42,774 bases of DNA from a virus: positions 1 through 42,774 of IMG/VR virus record IMGVR_UViG_3300011116_000716; one strand, written 5' to 3'. The notes beneath the pieces were generated by a model that searched no databases, had not been told where the DNA came from, and saw nothing but the letters and a program-made list of their open reading frames with translations. Positions 27,624 through 36,711 of this stretch are shown here, one piece after another. A program made the translations under genes and the position numbers. The first letter of the stretch is position 1. Each line of letters opens with the position of its first letter.

Positions 27624-29037
27624 CTTCTGACTCCACATCTACAAATGCCCCTACAACGTGAAATTTAGTTGGCTCGCTGTAGTTAAGTTTGGCAATAAAA
27701 GAACGAGCCTTTCCACCAATTTTATTCCAAAATACTTCCGTTAAGAAAGAGCCTTCTGCTCCGATAGGTTGCCATAATTCGTCAGTGTAAGTTTTTCCGC
27801 CATTGTCAGAAAATCTTCCTACTAACTGAGGGTCGGATCCTTGGCCAGTTGCAATGCCAACTCCAGTGTCCATCATTACTACAAACTTATTTAAAGACAT
27901 TCTGGCGAAATTTTTAAACATCGTAGTGCCGATAATTTCTCTTTTAATTACTGTTTCGTTTTCAGTATAAACATCTGGATCTAATTCATAAATGATTCCT
28001 GTTTGGAAATCTCCAACAAGGTTCTTTCCCGCGAAATAAGCGTGACAGTTAGCTCTCCATCTTCCATCTCTGTTCTGGTTATCAACACTTTCTCTTTCGT
28101 GCCATAATTCAGTTGTGATGTCGTATTCCCAAGTTTTGTTTTCAGTTGGGAAGGTTAGGCAGTATTGTTTGTGTCCGTCTTGAACATAGGTAAAGCCAAT
28201 TGCATCGTTTATAATTGCATATTGCTCAATTTCTTGAGAAATAGGGAAGGTTGAAATTGGTTTTAATTGATAGCCAATAGTTTGATAAACAATTCTGTCG
28301 TTTCCTAAAAAGAAAAATGAGTTGTCTAGTGTCGCAACCGAGTATTTTGAAGCGCAACCTTTTTCAATGTAAACGCCTTCTTTTCTTTGGAATAATGGGC
28401 TTCCTGATCCTGTGTTGTAATAGACCTGAATGATGTCTTCTTTAAAAAACCAAAGCTCTAGGTTATTCTGATAAACTCTAACAATTTTAGAAGAGTTGGC
28501 CTCAACAGTAGCTGCGTTTAGAGCGCTCCAATCTTCCGTTGCATTAACATCTGACCATTGGAACTCATTACTGTCTATCAGCGCTGAGATAGTGAAGCCA
28601 TCTAAAGTGGTAATTGACCCCGAATCATTAAACTCGCCGTCTACAATTTGAGTTAGCGAGTTTGCTGTTGTTGTGCAATAATAAGTGGTCCCATCGGGCA
28701 ACTCGATAGTAACTTGTGTTCCATTATCAGTCATTATTACACGACCAATCTCAGAAGTAATTTCTCCCAAAAGAGTCTGGGTTTTAGTTGAGTCTATTTT
28801 ATAAACTTTATTACCAACTACTACAAATAAGTTTTCGCCCATAACTCTCATGCCATAAACAGGCAAGGAAACTGAGGTGTCTTTCCAAACATTTAATCCA
28901 GCAGTTCCCAATACCATATTTGGAAAAGAGCTAGTCTGAGGGGTAATTTCAGCGTAGCAATTAACTAACCTTTCAGCAGAAATTAAACCGCTTTTAGCTT
29001 TGTATGAATTGACGCCGAAATGAATTTGCTGCAACAT
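27616..29037 (-). CDS. P22 gp10-like packaged-DNA stabilisation / tail hub protein
   Basis: 473 residues, close to the 472 of P22 gp10. N-terminal SAERLVNCYAEITPQ, central beta-propeller-like segments (GNDRIVYQTIGYQLKPIS, KTWEYDITTELWHERES) and the C-terminal RSFIAKLNYSEP match the Phage_stabilise family. In P22 gp10 sits below gp4 and closes the portal channel. Gene order here (gp4-like then gp10-like) agrees. Confidence 0.85.
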   Translation of the reverse strand: MLQQIHFGVNSYKAKSGLISAERLVNCYAEITPQTSSFPNMVLGTAGLNVWKDTSVSLPVYGMRVMGENLFVVVGNKVYKIDSTKTQTLLGEITSEIGRVIMTDNGTQVTIELPDGTTYYCTTTANSLTQIVDGEFNDSGSITTLDGFTISALIDSNEFQWSDVNATEDWSALNAATVEANSSKIVRVYQNNLELWFFKEDIIQVYYNTGSGSPLFQRKEGVYIEKGCASKYSVATLDNSFFFLGNDRIVYQTIGYQLKPISTFPISQEIEQYAIINDAIGFTYVQDGHKQYCLTFPTENKTWEYDITTELWHERESVDNQNRDGRWRANCHAYFAGKNLVGDFQTGIIYELDPDVYTENETVIKREIIGTTMFKNFARMSLNKFVVMMDTGVGIATGQGSDPQLVGRFSDNGGKTYTDELWQPIGAEGSFLTEVFWNKIGGKARSFIAKLNYSEPTKFHVVGAFVDVESEDD

Positions 29038-29975
29038 TATTGATACAAATTATAAGTTGGCACGAAATAAATAGATTCTTCGCGATCATATCCTTTTAGA
29101 TTTCTCAACATTTCATCAGCAGTTCTTTTAATTAACTCCGCTTTTGTTTTATCAATTCCATAATCATAGCAAAGACGAGAAGCTAATCCGAAAGCTAAGG
29201 TTTCTGCCCATTCAATCGGGAAATCAATGCTATCAGTTCCCGAAGAAAAATCAAAAAACATTTTTTGGAATGTAAATTTAATTGTGTTTGTTGCATCATT
29301 GGGAGCTTGGTATAAATACAGCGCTCCGTAAGTTAATTGTTTGTCGTAATAAAATTGAGTAGGTTGCCCAATATTTGTTTTTTGCGCTAAATTAAAATAA
29401 TCACTTCTTGCCATTTCAGTCATTGGCGTGTCGTAATCAGAAGAATCTCTTCTGCGGCATGAGCTTATCGCTTCTGGTCGATTAATTTTAGTTTGATAAA
29501 CATATACAGTTGCTCCGCTAGAAACATCGTCTGTCAAGGCATTGTCTAAATTAATAGTTGTTCCAGCGACATTCGCAACAGTTGTCCAAAAAATATCTCC
29601 ATCATCTTGCATGACACCAACGAAATAATCAGCAGTAAAGCCAGTTGCGCTAGTCACAACAATTGCAGTCGCTCCACTTGCCGCCGCTGCGCTAGTTGTT
29701 GTTTGTGTAAATGATTCGGTGGCATTTGCTGTTGAACCATCCAAAGTGTAGCTTTCTTGCCCGAGGGTTAAAAACAAAGTTCCTTCGGCATATTTCCAAA
29801 GATAAACTCCTTCGCTTTTTAAGCCTTTTACAAATAAGTTTAGAGCGTCAGAAGCCTCATTTACATCTTCGGCGGTTAAAGCTCTTCCACGAGTCTTAAC
29901 GCCAAGAATTGATAAAGCTCTATTGATTATGTCGTTTCTTGTTTGTGAAAATGTGTTAGTTCCTGAAACGGCCAT
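29037..29975 (-). CDS. P22 gp4-like head-completion / tail adaptor protein
   Basis: 312 residues. N-terminal helices (TRNDIINRALSILGVKTRGR, AEDVNEASDALNLFVKGLKS) and the later WKYAEGTLFLTLGQESYTL with RPEAISSCRRRD are typical of the gp4 tail accessory family that docks to the portal. It is longer than P22 gp4 (166), with an inserted Thr/Ala/Val-rich beta region (about 85-160). The insertion may be an added decoration domain. Confidence 0.8.
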   Translation of the reverse strand: MAVSGTNTFSQTRNDIINRALSILGVKTRGRALTAEDVNEASDALNLFVKGLKSEGVYLWKYAEGTLFLTLGQESYTLDGSTANATESFTQTTTSAAAASGATAIVVTSATGFTADYFVGVMQDDGDIFWTTVANVAGTTINLDNALTDDVSSGATVYVYQTKINRPEAISSCRRRDSSDYDTPMTEMARSDYFNLAQKTNIGQPTQFYYDKQLTYGALYLYQAPNDATNTIKFTFQKMFFDFSSGTDSIDFPIEWAETLAFGLASRLCYDYGIDKTKAELIKRTADEMLRNLKGYDREESIYFVPTYNLYQ

Positions 29976-29980
29976 TTTAA

Positions 29981-30379
29981 TTAGAAATTAGTGTTAATGT
30001 TGTTTAGCTCTTCTAAGGTAGTGCAGGATTCAATTTCAACTTGACGGCTTCTTGCTAAGGCTCTGTTCTCAGCTACACCTTCTTTTAATGCCTCGCCAGA
30101 GGTTGGATCAGAAAGGCGGATAACTTGCCAATCGGTGCTTATCAGATAGGCTTGACATTGAGTAATTTTCTCAATCTTAACTTGTTCTAGCAAAACATTA
30201 TCTGGCGTGACATATTCTTGAAAAATGCCATCAATAACACACATTTGTTTTCCTAAAGCCTCCTGATGCTCTTCATCAGAAATTTCGATGTAAGGCTCTG
30301 GAATTGATGTGTAATTAATAGCATCGGGGTAATATCCTTTTACTAAAGTTGTTTCTGTGTCGTAATTTACTTTTATCAT
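29981..30379 (-). CDS. Tail fibre assembly-like protein
   Basis: 132 residues from ATG 30379. The C-terminal segment (ITQCQAYLISTDWQVIRLSD, then NRALARSRQVEIESCTTLEELNNI) has the K-A-x-L-x-x-TDW-x-x-R pattern of fibre-associated chaperone-like proteins. It lies directly after the fibre gene at 30396, supporting the call. Confidence 0.6.
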   Translation of the reverse strand: MIKVNYDTETTLVKGYYPDAINYTSIPEPYIEISDEEHQEALGKQMCVIDGIFQEYVTPDNVLLEQVKIEKITQCQAYLISTDWQVIRLSDPTSGEALKEGVAENRALARSRQVEIESCTTLEELNNINTNF

Positions 30380-30395
30380 AATTTTGATTGTTAAA

Positions 30396-31622
30396 TTAAT
30401 ACCCAACAGCTGTCCAATATAAAGCTGTGGCAGTTGCGCCACTTCCTGCAGAAGAGGTTATACAATAAGGAATAGTTGTAGTTGTTGGTGCGCCAGTTAA
30501 TTGTGCAATTCTAGTTGTGAAAGCTGCTTGAACAGCTATTACTGTAGCGGAAGTGCAAGCCGTTGGGAAGGTAAATGGTAATGTAATATTGCCAGAACTT
30601 GCTGGAGATGACACTGTGCCCCATTGTCTTATTATCCCACTTGGAGAGATTTCATAGCCATTTGCAGCTTTAGAATTAACAAAGTTGCTAAATGATCTTG
30701 AAACAATTATCCAATAACCTACGGTCGAACTGTAGCGCAACATCACAAAATCAGTTGTGACGTCTAAAGTAATATCTCTAGTTGTAGCATTGTTATTTTG
30801 AGGATTCCAAATATTGCCTGTGGCATGTTTTAGCACCACATTCCTAGCATCAGCGGTACTTTTGATAAAAATAATCGTGCCATCCTGTCCGCCATTAATT
30901 GTATCTAAATCATCGGTGGCTGCATTTCCCTCGGTATCAAGTACATAAGAGCTGGAATTATTACTTAAGGTGACAACGCCAGTTGCGATTGTTAAGGCAG
31001 TATCTGATCCAGATAGCATTGGCAGTGAGTTTGGATTTAAACAAACAATATCAACACCGTCATTAATGCAGATATATCTTTGAGTGGCCCTCAAATCCTT
31101 AGCTTTCAATGCAACCTTAGTGCCTTGCTGAGTATATTTTTTCCAGTTTAGGGCAGATAAGCCATCAATTGCTAAAGTTGGACTATCTCCACAATCAACA
31201 TGAACTTGCACAAAAAAAGTCTGGGTGTTATCGTAAGAACTGATTGTTGGGTTTGCAATTAAAGTGTAGGCCGTTGATGTGCCCGCAGTTATGTTCCAAT
31301 AAGAAGTAGGGCGCACGTCAAAATCGTTAAGAGATACAGCAGAAGCGGTTGCGCCAACTGGGTCAACTGTCTCAATAGTATTGTTGGAGGAATCCTTAAC
31401 AACAAGTTTCAGTTGAGATAGGTCAGAATACCAAATCTCAGCAAAGCGGCCGTTAGAATCGGAAACAACTGGGTTAGTATTGGCAACACTTAGTCCGTCG
31501 TCTTGATAAGTTGTGACTGGTGTTGTTGTTCCAGTTGCATAGAAATAATATTTATAACCAACACCAACGGCTCCAGCGTTAGTGAATATTCTTGCAATTG
31601 GTTCAATAAATCTTTGTGCCAT
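30396..31622 (-). CDS. Tail fibre / tailspike with gp53-like C-terminus
   Basis: 408 residues. The N-terminal anchor (GAVGVGYKYYFYATGTTTPV, TYQDDGLSVANTNPVVSDSN, GRFAEIWYSD) is the common particle-binding domain of podovirus fibres. The middle is beta-rich. The end (GYEISPSGIIRQWGTVSSPA, LPFTFPTACTSATVIAVQ, YWTAVGY) matches the gp53-like C-terminal fibre domain. Receptor recognition at the C-terminus is likely. Confidence 0.8.
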   Translation of the reverse strand: MAQRFIEPIARIFTNAGAVGVGYKYYFYATGTTTPVTTYQDDGLSVANTNPVVSDSNGRFAEIWYSDLSQLKLVVKDSSNNTIETVDPVGATASAVSLNDFDVRPTSYWNITAGTSTAYTLIANPTISSYDNTQTFFVQVHVDCGDSPTLAIDGLSALNWKKYTQQGTKVALKAKDLRATQRYICINDGVDIVCLNPNSLPMLSGSDTALTIATGVVTLSNNSSSYVLDTEGNAATDDLDTINGGQDGTIIFIKSTADARNVVLKHATGNIWNPQNNNATTRDITLDVTTDFVMLRYSSTVGYWIIVSRSFSNFVNSKAANGYEISPSGIIRQWGTVSSPASSGNITLPFTFPTACTSATVIAVQAAFTTRIAQLTGAPTTTTIPYCITSSAGSGATATALYWTAVGY

Positions 31623-31624
31623 AG

Positions 31625-33628
31625 TTAGTCTCTGTAAAAGCGTTTTTTAATTTTTTTAGATTCTTTCTCAATATCAATTCCGTCCATTAGAAGCGGCTCT
31701 TGTTCGCGCTGATCCTTAAGTTGTGAGCGGATTTCTTCTTCACTCATAGTTGGCTCAGAAGCTTCAGAATCATTAATTCCAAAACCAGATAAATATTCTA
31801 AAACATCCTCTCTAATTTCAGGATTTGCAGCAGTGATTGCAGAAAGTCTATTTAAATGCTTCGGAAGTTCTTTTGGAGTAGATTGAGAGGTGATTGCTAA
31901 CCAATTGATAAATTTAGGATTAGCCATTAATCTTGCAGAAATATTAGCACCAATCATGGTTGGGATCAATCCCGCAACACCAGTAGTACTTCCAATAGTT
32001 CCAAGACCTATTGCTTGCATTAATTGTTTTTGCTGTCCTGCCTGTTCGGTGTTTTTGGTTAACTCAACAGCTTTGTTTAAGCGATTAAAAGCAGTAGTTT
32101 GCTCAGGCGTGAATATGTGTTTTTCTACACCATTCTTTTTAAGAACAGAGTATTCGGCCATAAACTTTTGAGGGCTAAATACATCTGCCTCAGCTCCTTG
32201 CAAGGTCTTCTGAGCTAATCCTAGATCTCTAACGAATGTAGCGCGTAAGAAATCTTTTTGTGGTTCTCTTAAAGATTTCATTATTTCTGAAATTCTAGTA
32301 CCACCCATTTTAGCTCCACGGGTAGCTAATGAATAAACTTGCTCAGGTAATTTTGCATCAATTAATGGCTGAAGAGTATCATTAATAAATGTTTTTTGTT
32401 TAGCATAAACTCTATTAGCTGCATCAAATAATTTAAGAGCAGTTTCGCCGCCATTAATTCTAATAGATTCCTTCATGTCTTTGGTCATGTTGTCGTAGAG
32501 AGTTTCCATTTCGGCCCTCTCATCACCAATCATTGTTGCTTTTTCCCTACGAATTTTACTGCGTAGTTTGCGGATACGCTCATAATTAGGAATTTGATCT
32601 TGGCTAAGTTCTTTAACTGTTCTAATTGTGTTCTCAAGAGTCCCCCCCCTTTTAATAGACATTGTATCTAATAATCCGACATCTTCATTTATGTATTTCA
32701 GTGTGGAGTTAAGTGGAGTTGGCGCTCTATCGCCAATTTTTCTTCCCAACTCTCCATACAGTCCTTCCATAGCGTGCTCTGTCTTTTCTACATAATTCTC
32801 CGCACCTTTCTTGATAATAGCTCCAGCTTGCTCGTATGTTCCTCCGTTAAACTTGATGACATTTTGAATCTGACCAGAAATATCATTAACTTGTTTTTGT
32901 AGAGCCTCAGTAATAGGCTTGCCAGCTAGAGGAACGTCTTTGATAAAGTTTTGTAAGCCAGCAGAGTTTGAAACATCAGCAAGGGTTGGTTCGATTCCTA
33001 ACTCTTGGAATGTTTTTACTGCCTCGGGTTTTACGCCAAAGGCTTTCTGTAAGCCTTTTTTAGCCATGCCAGACATTGCAGGAATTGCTTTTTGAGCAGC
33101 GGGAATAGCTTGTTGTACTGCTCCACCTAATACGCCACCAGCAACCGTACCAGTTGCAACATCTTTTAGGGTTTGTGGAATATTTGTTAAATCTTCAGTT
33201 TCACCTAATGCACTTGCACCACCTAAAGCAGCGCCACCTTTAACAGCGGATCCAAATCCTTGTTCTGCTAATCCAGCCGCACCTAATGCTTTGCCAGCAA
33301 CACCAACGTCAGAAAACACTTGTCCAGCAAAAGAAGTTAGAGGGCGGTCTTGTCTTGCTTTTTCTAACTTAGCCCTTTCGGTAGTTCTTGCTTCTCTGTA
33401 AAGGTCACCAATGTCTATGTTTTGAGTAGCTGCACCACCGAATAGTTTTGCAACACCAGCGGCAATACCAGCTTTGATTTCATCACCAAAGCCTAGTGGA
33501 TTGGTTGCAGTTGTGAAAGCAGCTTCGCCCATTGACATTTTAGGTTGTTCGTCTGCGCCAAATCTTTCCCAAGGTTTGCCTTGTGCTGGAGCTTGTTCTT
33601 GTGTTTGGAATTTTTCCCAAGGCTTCAT
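31625..33628 (-). CDS. Internal virion / DNA ejection protein, 667 residues
   Basis: Start at ATG 33628 (MKPWEKFQTQEQ, TAATG overlap). A repeated PWE-(K/R)F motif lies at the N-terminus. An Ala/Gly-rich hydrophobic region (about 100-185) and then helical coiled segments follow. A second hydrophobic stretch is GLGTIGSTTGVAGLIPTMIG. This architecture is like P22 gp16/gp20, which leave the virion first and form a conduit through the envelope. Size and neighbours fit. Confidence 0.65.
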   Translation of the reverse strand: MKPWEKFQTQEQAPAQGKPWERFGADEQPKMSMGEAAFTTATNPLGFGDEIKAGIAAGVAKLFGGAATQNIDIGDLYREARTTERAKLEKARQDRPLTSFAGQVFSDVGVAGKALGAAGLAEQGFGSAVKGGAALGGASALGETEDLTNIPQTLKDVATGTVAGGVLGGAVQQAIPAAQKAIPAMSGMAKKGLQKAFGVKPEAVKTFQELGIEPTLADVSNSAGLQNFIKDVPLAGKPITEALQKQVNDISGQIQNVIKFNGGTYEQAGAIIKKGAENYVEKTEHAMEGLYGELGRKIGDRAPTPLNSTLKYINEDVGLLDTMSIKRGGTLENTIRTVKELSQDQIPNYERIRKLRSKIRREKATMIGDERAEMETLYDNMTKDMKESIRINGGETALKLFDAANRVYAKQKTFINDTLQPLIDAKLPEQVYSLATRGAKMGGTRISEIMKSLREPQKDFLRATFVRDLGLAQKTLQGAEADVFSPQKFMAEYSVLKKNGVEKHIFTPEQTTAFNRLNKAVELTKNTEQAGQQKQLMQAIGLGTIGSTTGVAGLIPTMIGANISARLMANPKFINWLAITSQSTPKELPKHLNRLSAITAANPEIREDVLEYLSGFGINDSEASEPTMSEEEIRSQLKDQREQEPLLMDGIDIEKESKKIKKRFYRD

Positions 33629-34833
33629 TATTGCTGCCTCCAATTTTGTTGCGAGGCTGGATTGCCGCCTAAAAATGTAAATCCATCAACTACATCACCA
33701 ATTCTTGGCATTTGTGATATACTTTGAGACTGTGATGGCTGATTAACTGTTATTCCTCGTCTTTGGTTTTCTAAACCAGTTCTAATAACATCTTTGAGAT
33801 CTTTCGCTGCTTGGTCGAATTCCTCTTCGCTAGTTGCGACATCCATTGCAGAAATAGCATCTGTTGCTTTTTTACCCTCAACTTCCGAAATTGCACCACC
33901 ACCTTTAAGAGTTTCAAAGGCTTCAAGGAATTGCTTACCTTTCAATTGATTGTATTTAGCCATAAATCCAGCAGCAGGAGTGCCAGCCACAGTAACTTCT
34001 TTAGTAAATGGCACTGATCCCATAAATGGATTTTTCACACCTACCATAGCAGATTTTCCTTTATGGCTAATTACATCATCAATTAATTTAAGGGCCTGTT
34101 CAGCTTGTGCTTCAACTTTAGGAAGATTAACGATTCTTTCTCCTCTTGATTCTGCTATTTTCTCTTGTTGTTTTTTAAATGCTCCAAGAGTTAAGCCTTG
34201 TTCTCTTGCCGCAGCCCTTTCCTCTTCAGCAGACAGCAACTCGCCTCTTGATTTCATAATATCTAAAGCACCTTTTTGCATATCTTGCTTAGTCTTCTGA
34301 ATACCCACGCTATAGTTAGCTTGTTGTAAGCCTTCGGTTTTGATTTTTGATGCTTCTAAATTTTCTTTTAGTTCTTGTTCTCTACCTTTCAGGCGAGAGG
34401 TAAGACGCTTAAATTCCAAAATACCCTCTTCGGATTTTTCACTAGGCAAAGGTAATTCTTTGCCAGTGGCTTCTTTGTATTCGTTGTGAAGCTGTTCCCA
34501 TTTTGCTTGGGTAAAGGCGTATTTAGGAAGTGAAGCGTATGAGTCTAAAACTTTTGCACCTTGAACGTCAGTATAATCTTGTTGTTTTCTTATTCCTTCG
34601 GCACGGACTGGATTGTAAGCCGCTAGTCTTCTTAATGCATCTTGGTCGCCCATTGAAGCCGTGCGAGTCAAAACATTCTCAGCTTCAGCTTGAACAAGTT
34701 TTTGTTCGTTAATATCCATTTCTTGTTGAGCAGCAAGCAAGGCTAATTGATTAGCTTTTGCCTGTTGGGCAAATTGATAGCCTTTGAGAACGCTACCTAC
34801 ATAATCTGGGACTTGTTGTTGGATTAATTCCAT
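33628..34833 (-). CDS. Internal virion / DNA ejection protein, 401 residues
   Basis: Gln/Ala-rich helical N-terminus (GYQFAQQAKANQLALLAAQQ), long coiled-coil middle, and a C-terminal block with FMAKYNQLKGKQFLEAFETL and GGGAISEVEGKKATDAIS, which recurs in ejection proteins of P22-like phages (gp20-type). Lies between gp7-like and the 667-residue ejection protein, the P22 order 7-20-16. Confidence 0.68.
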   Translation of the reverse strand: MELIQQQVPDYVGSVLKGYQFAQQAKANQLALLAAQQEMDINEQKLVQAEAENVLTRTASMGDQDALRRLAAYNPVRAEGIRKQQDYTDVQGAKVLDSYASLPKYAFTQAKWEQLHNEYKEATGKELPLPSEKSEEGILEFKRLTSRLKGREQELKENLEASKIKTEGLQQANYSVGIQKTKQDMQKGALDIMKSRGELLSAEEERAAAREQGLTLGAFKKQQEKIAESRGERIVNLPKVEAQAEQALKLIDDVISHKGKSAMVGVKNPFMGSVPFTKEVTVAGTPAAGFMAKYNQLKGKQFLEAFETLKGGGAISEVEGKKATDAISAMDVATSEEEFDQAAKDLKDVIRTGLENQRRGITVNQPSQSQSISQMPRIGDVVDGFTFLGGNPASQQNWRQQ

Positions 34834-34835
34834 TT

Positions 34836-35582
34836 TTATTGCAAATTAGTATTCATTGTTTCCATGCCAGCATTACCAAATGCTCTGCTATTGTATTGAC
34901 CGCCGCCAGTTGACGTAAAACCAGAAGGTGATTTTGGAGCAGAACCCATGCCGCCTAATCCAGCGCCAAGCAGAGTTCCACCAATTTGGCTAAAGCCGCC
35001 ACCAATAATATTTCCCATTTGTGCATCACGATTAGCCATTGCCATGCCTTGGCCTAGGATACCTTGCTGAGAAGCATTAGCAATATTCGAGCCAGCCATC
35101 ATTTCGTAATTACTCATTGAAGTAGCTGCGTTTTGTCCTATTCCTGCTAACCCTTGAGCATAACCAACTTGGTTGCCAAATTCTTGTGAGGCTGTGCCTT
35201 GGGCATAATCAGTTAAAGCTTTCATTGCAGCGCCAGATTTTAGTCCACCTTTAGATGCTAGAAGGTTTTGAATAGAATTTTGCCCTTGAGACATACGGAA
35301 TTGATAGCCTGGAGTCGCTTCTAAGCGCGACATAACATCTTGAGGATTGCCAGTAATTAATTGTTGAAGTAAATTTAAGCCACCTCTACCAGCCTCTTCA
35401 TATGGCTTTTGGTATCCAATAGCCGATTTAGTTCTTTTACGCATTTCTCTGAGGTAAGCATCCATTGCGTCTCTTTGCGCCCTTCGAGCTTTGCCAGCTG
35501 ATTTGTTGCCAAAATATCCTTGGGTGGCCATTCCACCACCAATTAATGCCGCCCCGCCTATTGCTACTGCTGCGTAAGTCAT
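34836..35582 (-). CDS. P22 gp7-like DNA ejection protein
   Basis: 248 residues. Gly/Ala-rich hydrophobic start (AVAIGGAALIGGGMATQGYF), then YQKPYEEAGRGGLNLLQQL, and the family hallmark PGYQFRMSQGQNSIQNLLAS followed by GGLKSGAAMKAL. The C-terminus is glycine-rich. These proteins are ejected with DNA into the periplasm. Stop and start overlap with the upstream gene (TAATG). Confidence 0.75.
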   Translation of the reverse strand: MTYAAVAIGGAALIGGGMATQGYFGNKSAGKARRAQRDAMDAYLREMRKRTKSAIGYQKPYEEAGRGGLNLLQQLITGNPQDVMSRLEATPGYQFRMSQGQNSIQNLLASKGGLKSGAAMKALTDYAQGTASQEFGNQVGYAQGLAGIGQNAATSMSNYEMMAGSNIANASQQGILGQGMAMANRDAQMGNIIGGGFSQIGGTLLGAGLGGMGSAPKSPSGFTSTGGGQYNSRAFGNAGMETMNTNLQ

Positions 35583-36112
35583 TATTTATCTCCTAATAAA
35601 TTTTCTTTATTAATCCAAGACAAATCGCTTTCATGCACTAGCTCTTTTTCTAGATCTTCAACAAGGGTGTGTTCGCTTTGATGAACAGTAGCCCAGATTG
35701 TGTCTTCATGAACATAAATTAAGCGTTTTGTGCCTGCTTTTGAAATCCATGTTGCAGGGGCTTTTATGCGAGTGACTCCTTCTTCGGTCATAATTGTCAC
35801 ATCACCTTTAGACAAGATGCTAGTGTGGTCGAAATTATGAACTTTGCCAGTAAGGATTAAGTCTTTGGGTAGGGTTATCTGTCTAACGTAGGTTTTGTTG
35901 CAGATAAAATGTTCTAGGGGGAGTTCTTTTGCTGCTTGCTCGGTGCCGTCAAAATAGTTTTTAAGATAATATTCGGTTAGCTCTATCTTTTCCATATTGG
36001 ATAGAGTGGCGAGGTCTTTATTGTATTTTTCTGCTACGGCTGGTAGGTTAAAGCAATCCATCTTCTTTTGAGAGTTTAATTTTTCTATCTCAGCTTTACT
36101 ACATTTACTCAA
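35582..36112 (-). CDS. Cupin-like virion-region protein, 176 residues
   Basis: A helical N-terminus is followed by a double-psi/cupin-like beta-barrel segment (TYVRQITLPKDLILTGKVHN, HTSILSKGDVTIMTEEGVTR, LIYVHEDTIWATVHQSE). Similar proteins sit between head and ejection genes in many phages, where their function is unknown. A histidine-rich face (KVHNFDH, VHEDT, VHQSEH) may bind metal. Confidence 0.6.
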   Translation of the reverse strand: MSKCSKAEIEKLNSQKKMDCFNLPAVAEKYNKDLATLSNMEKIELTEYYLKNYFDGTEQAAKELPLEHFICNKTYVRQITLPKDLILTGKVHNFDHTSILSKGDVTIMTEEGVTRIKAPATWISKAGTKRLIYVHEDTIWATVHQSEHTLVEDLEKELVHESDLSWINKENLLGDK

Positions 36113-36158
36113 AAGAAGCTGCGTTATTTTTAGATCTTCGTTTTTATTTTTGCAAGCG

Positions 36159-36200
36159 TTATTTCTTTTTTCCGCCTTTTTTAGTTCCGCATTTTTTCAT
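36159..36200 (-). CDS. Lysine-rich 13-residue micro-ORF
   Basis: ATG 36200 reads MKKCGTKKGGKKK, with GGTAAG 4 bases upstream as a possible ribosome binding site. Seven of 13 residues are lysine. It lies in the only sizeable gap (113 bases) of this part of the late block, next to another Lys/Arg-rich protein. A DNA-binding or packaged peptide is conceivable. Confidence 0.4.
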   Translation of the reverse strand: MKKCGTKKGGKKK

Positions 36201-36225
36201 ATACTTACCAATTTTTTAATTAAAA

Positions 36226-36492
36226 TTAACAGTCCCATTTTTTCAGTGCCAAACCTTTTCTGGTTGGTTTGCCATCTTTGCTAGTCGGTCCTTTAACGCC
36301 CGACATTCTAGCGCAGAAGGATTTTCTTCTAGCGGCAGCCTTAGGACTTTTCTCAGCGCGCTCTTTACTAACAGGAGCTTTTAAATTACTTCCTGTCTCT
36401 CTATTGTATTTAGCTCTTCCTTTAGCTGTTAAGCCGCCGCTCTTAGATTTCTCGCCACGACCAACACTAAGGCTAACTGATTTCTTTTTCAT
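36226..36492 (-). CDS. Basic DUF6321-like protein, 88 residues
   Basis: Very rich in Lys, Arg, Ser and Ala. The segments GLTAKGRAKYNRETGSNLKA, SPKAAARRKSFCARMSGVKG and PTRKGLALKKWDC match a small conserved family found next to phage head genes. Function unknown. Its charge suggests contact with packaged DNA. Confidence 0.75.
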   Translation of the reverse strand: MKKKSVSLSVGRGEKSKSGGLTAKGRAKYNRETGSNLKAPVSKERAEKSPKAAARRKSFCARMSGVKGPTSKDGKPTRKGLALKKWDC

Positions 36493-36494
36493 AT

Positions 36495-36710
36495 TTAATT
36501 GTAATCAGGTACTGGCACGTTAATAAAAGTATCTGTTGTTTCAGGTCTTGCGTCTGGTATTGGTTGGGCTGGAGGATAGACAATCGGCGTGTCCTGCGGT
36601 TGTCTTCTCCTCCAGACCTTATTCCAAACTAATTTGCCATTCCATTCATAGCGACATTCTGAGCGCCATTTCTTGAAGCCTGTCCTGTCGCATATTACTC
36701 GGTAGTCCAT
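36495..36710 (-). CDS. Small head-region protein, 71 residues
   Basis: N-terminal MDYRVICDRTGFKKWRSECR-YEWNG-VWRRRQPQDT is a conserved phage segment, where two cysteines may bind zinc. A proline-rich tail follows (YPPAQPIPDARPE). Found beside head genes of many phages with unknown role. Confidence 0.65.
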   Translation of the reverse strand: MDYRVICDRTGFKKWRSECRYEWNGKLVWNKVWRRRQPQDTPIVYPPAQPIPDARPETTDTFINVPVPDYN

Positions 36711-36711
36711 A

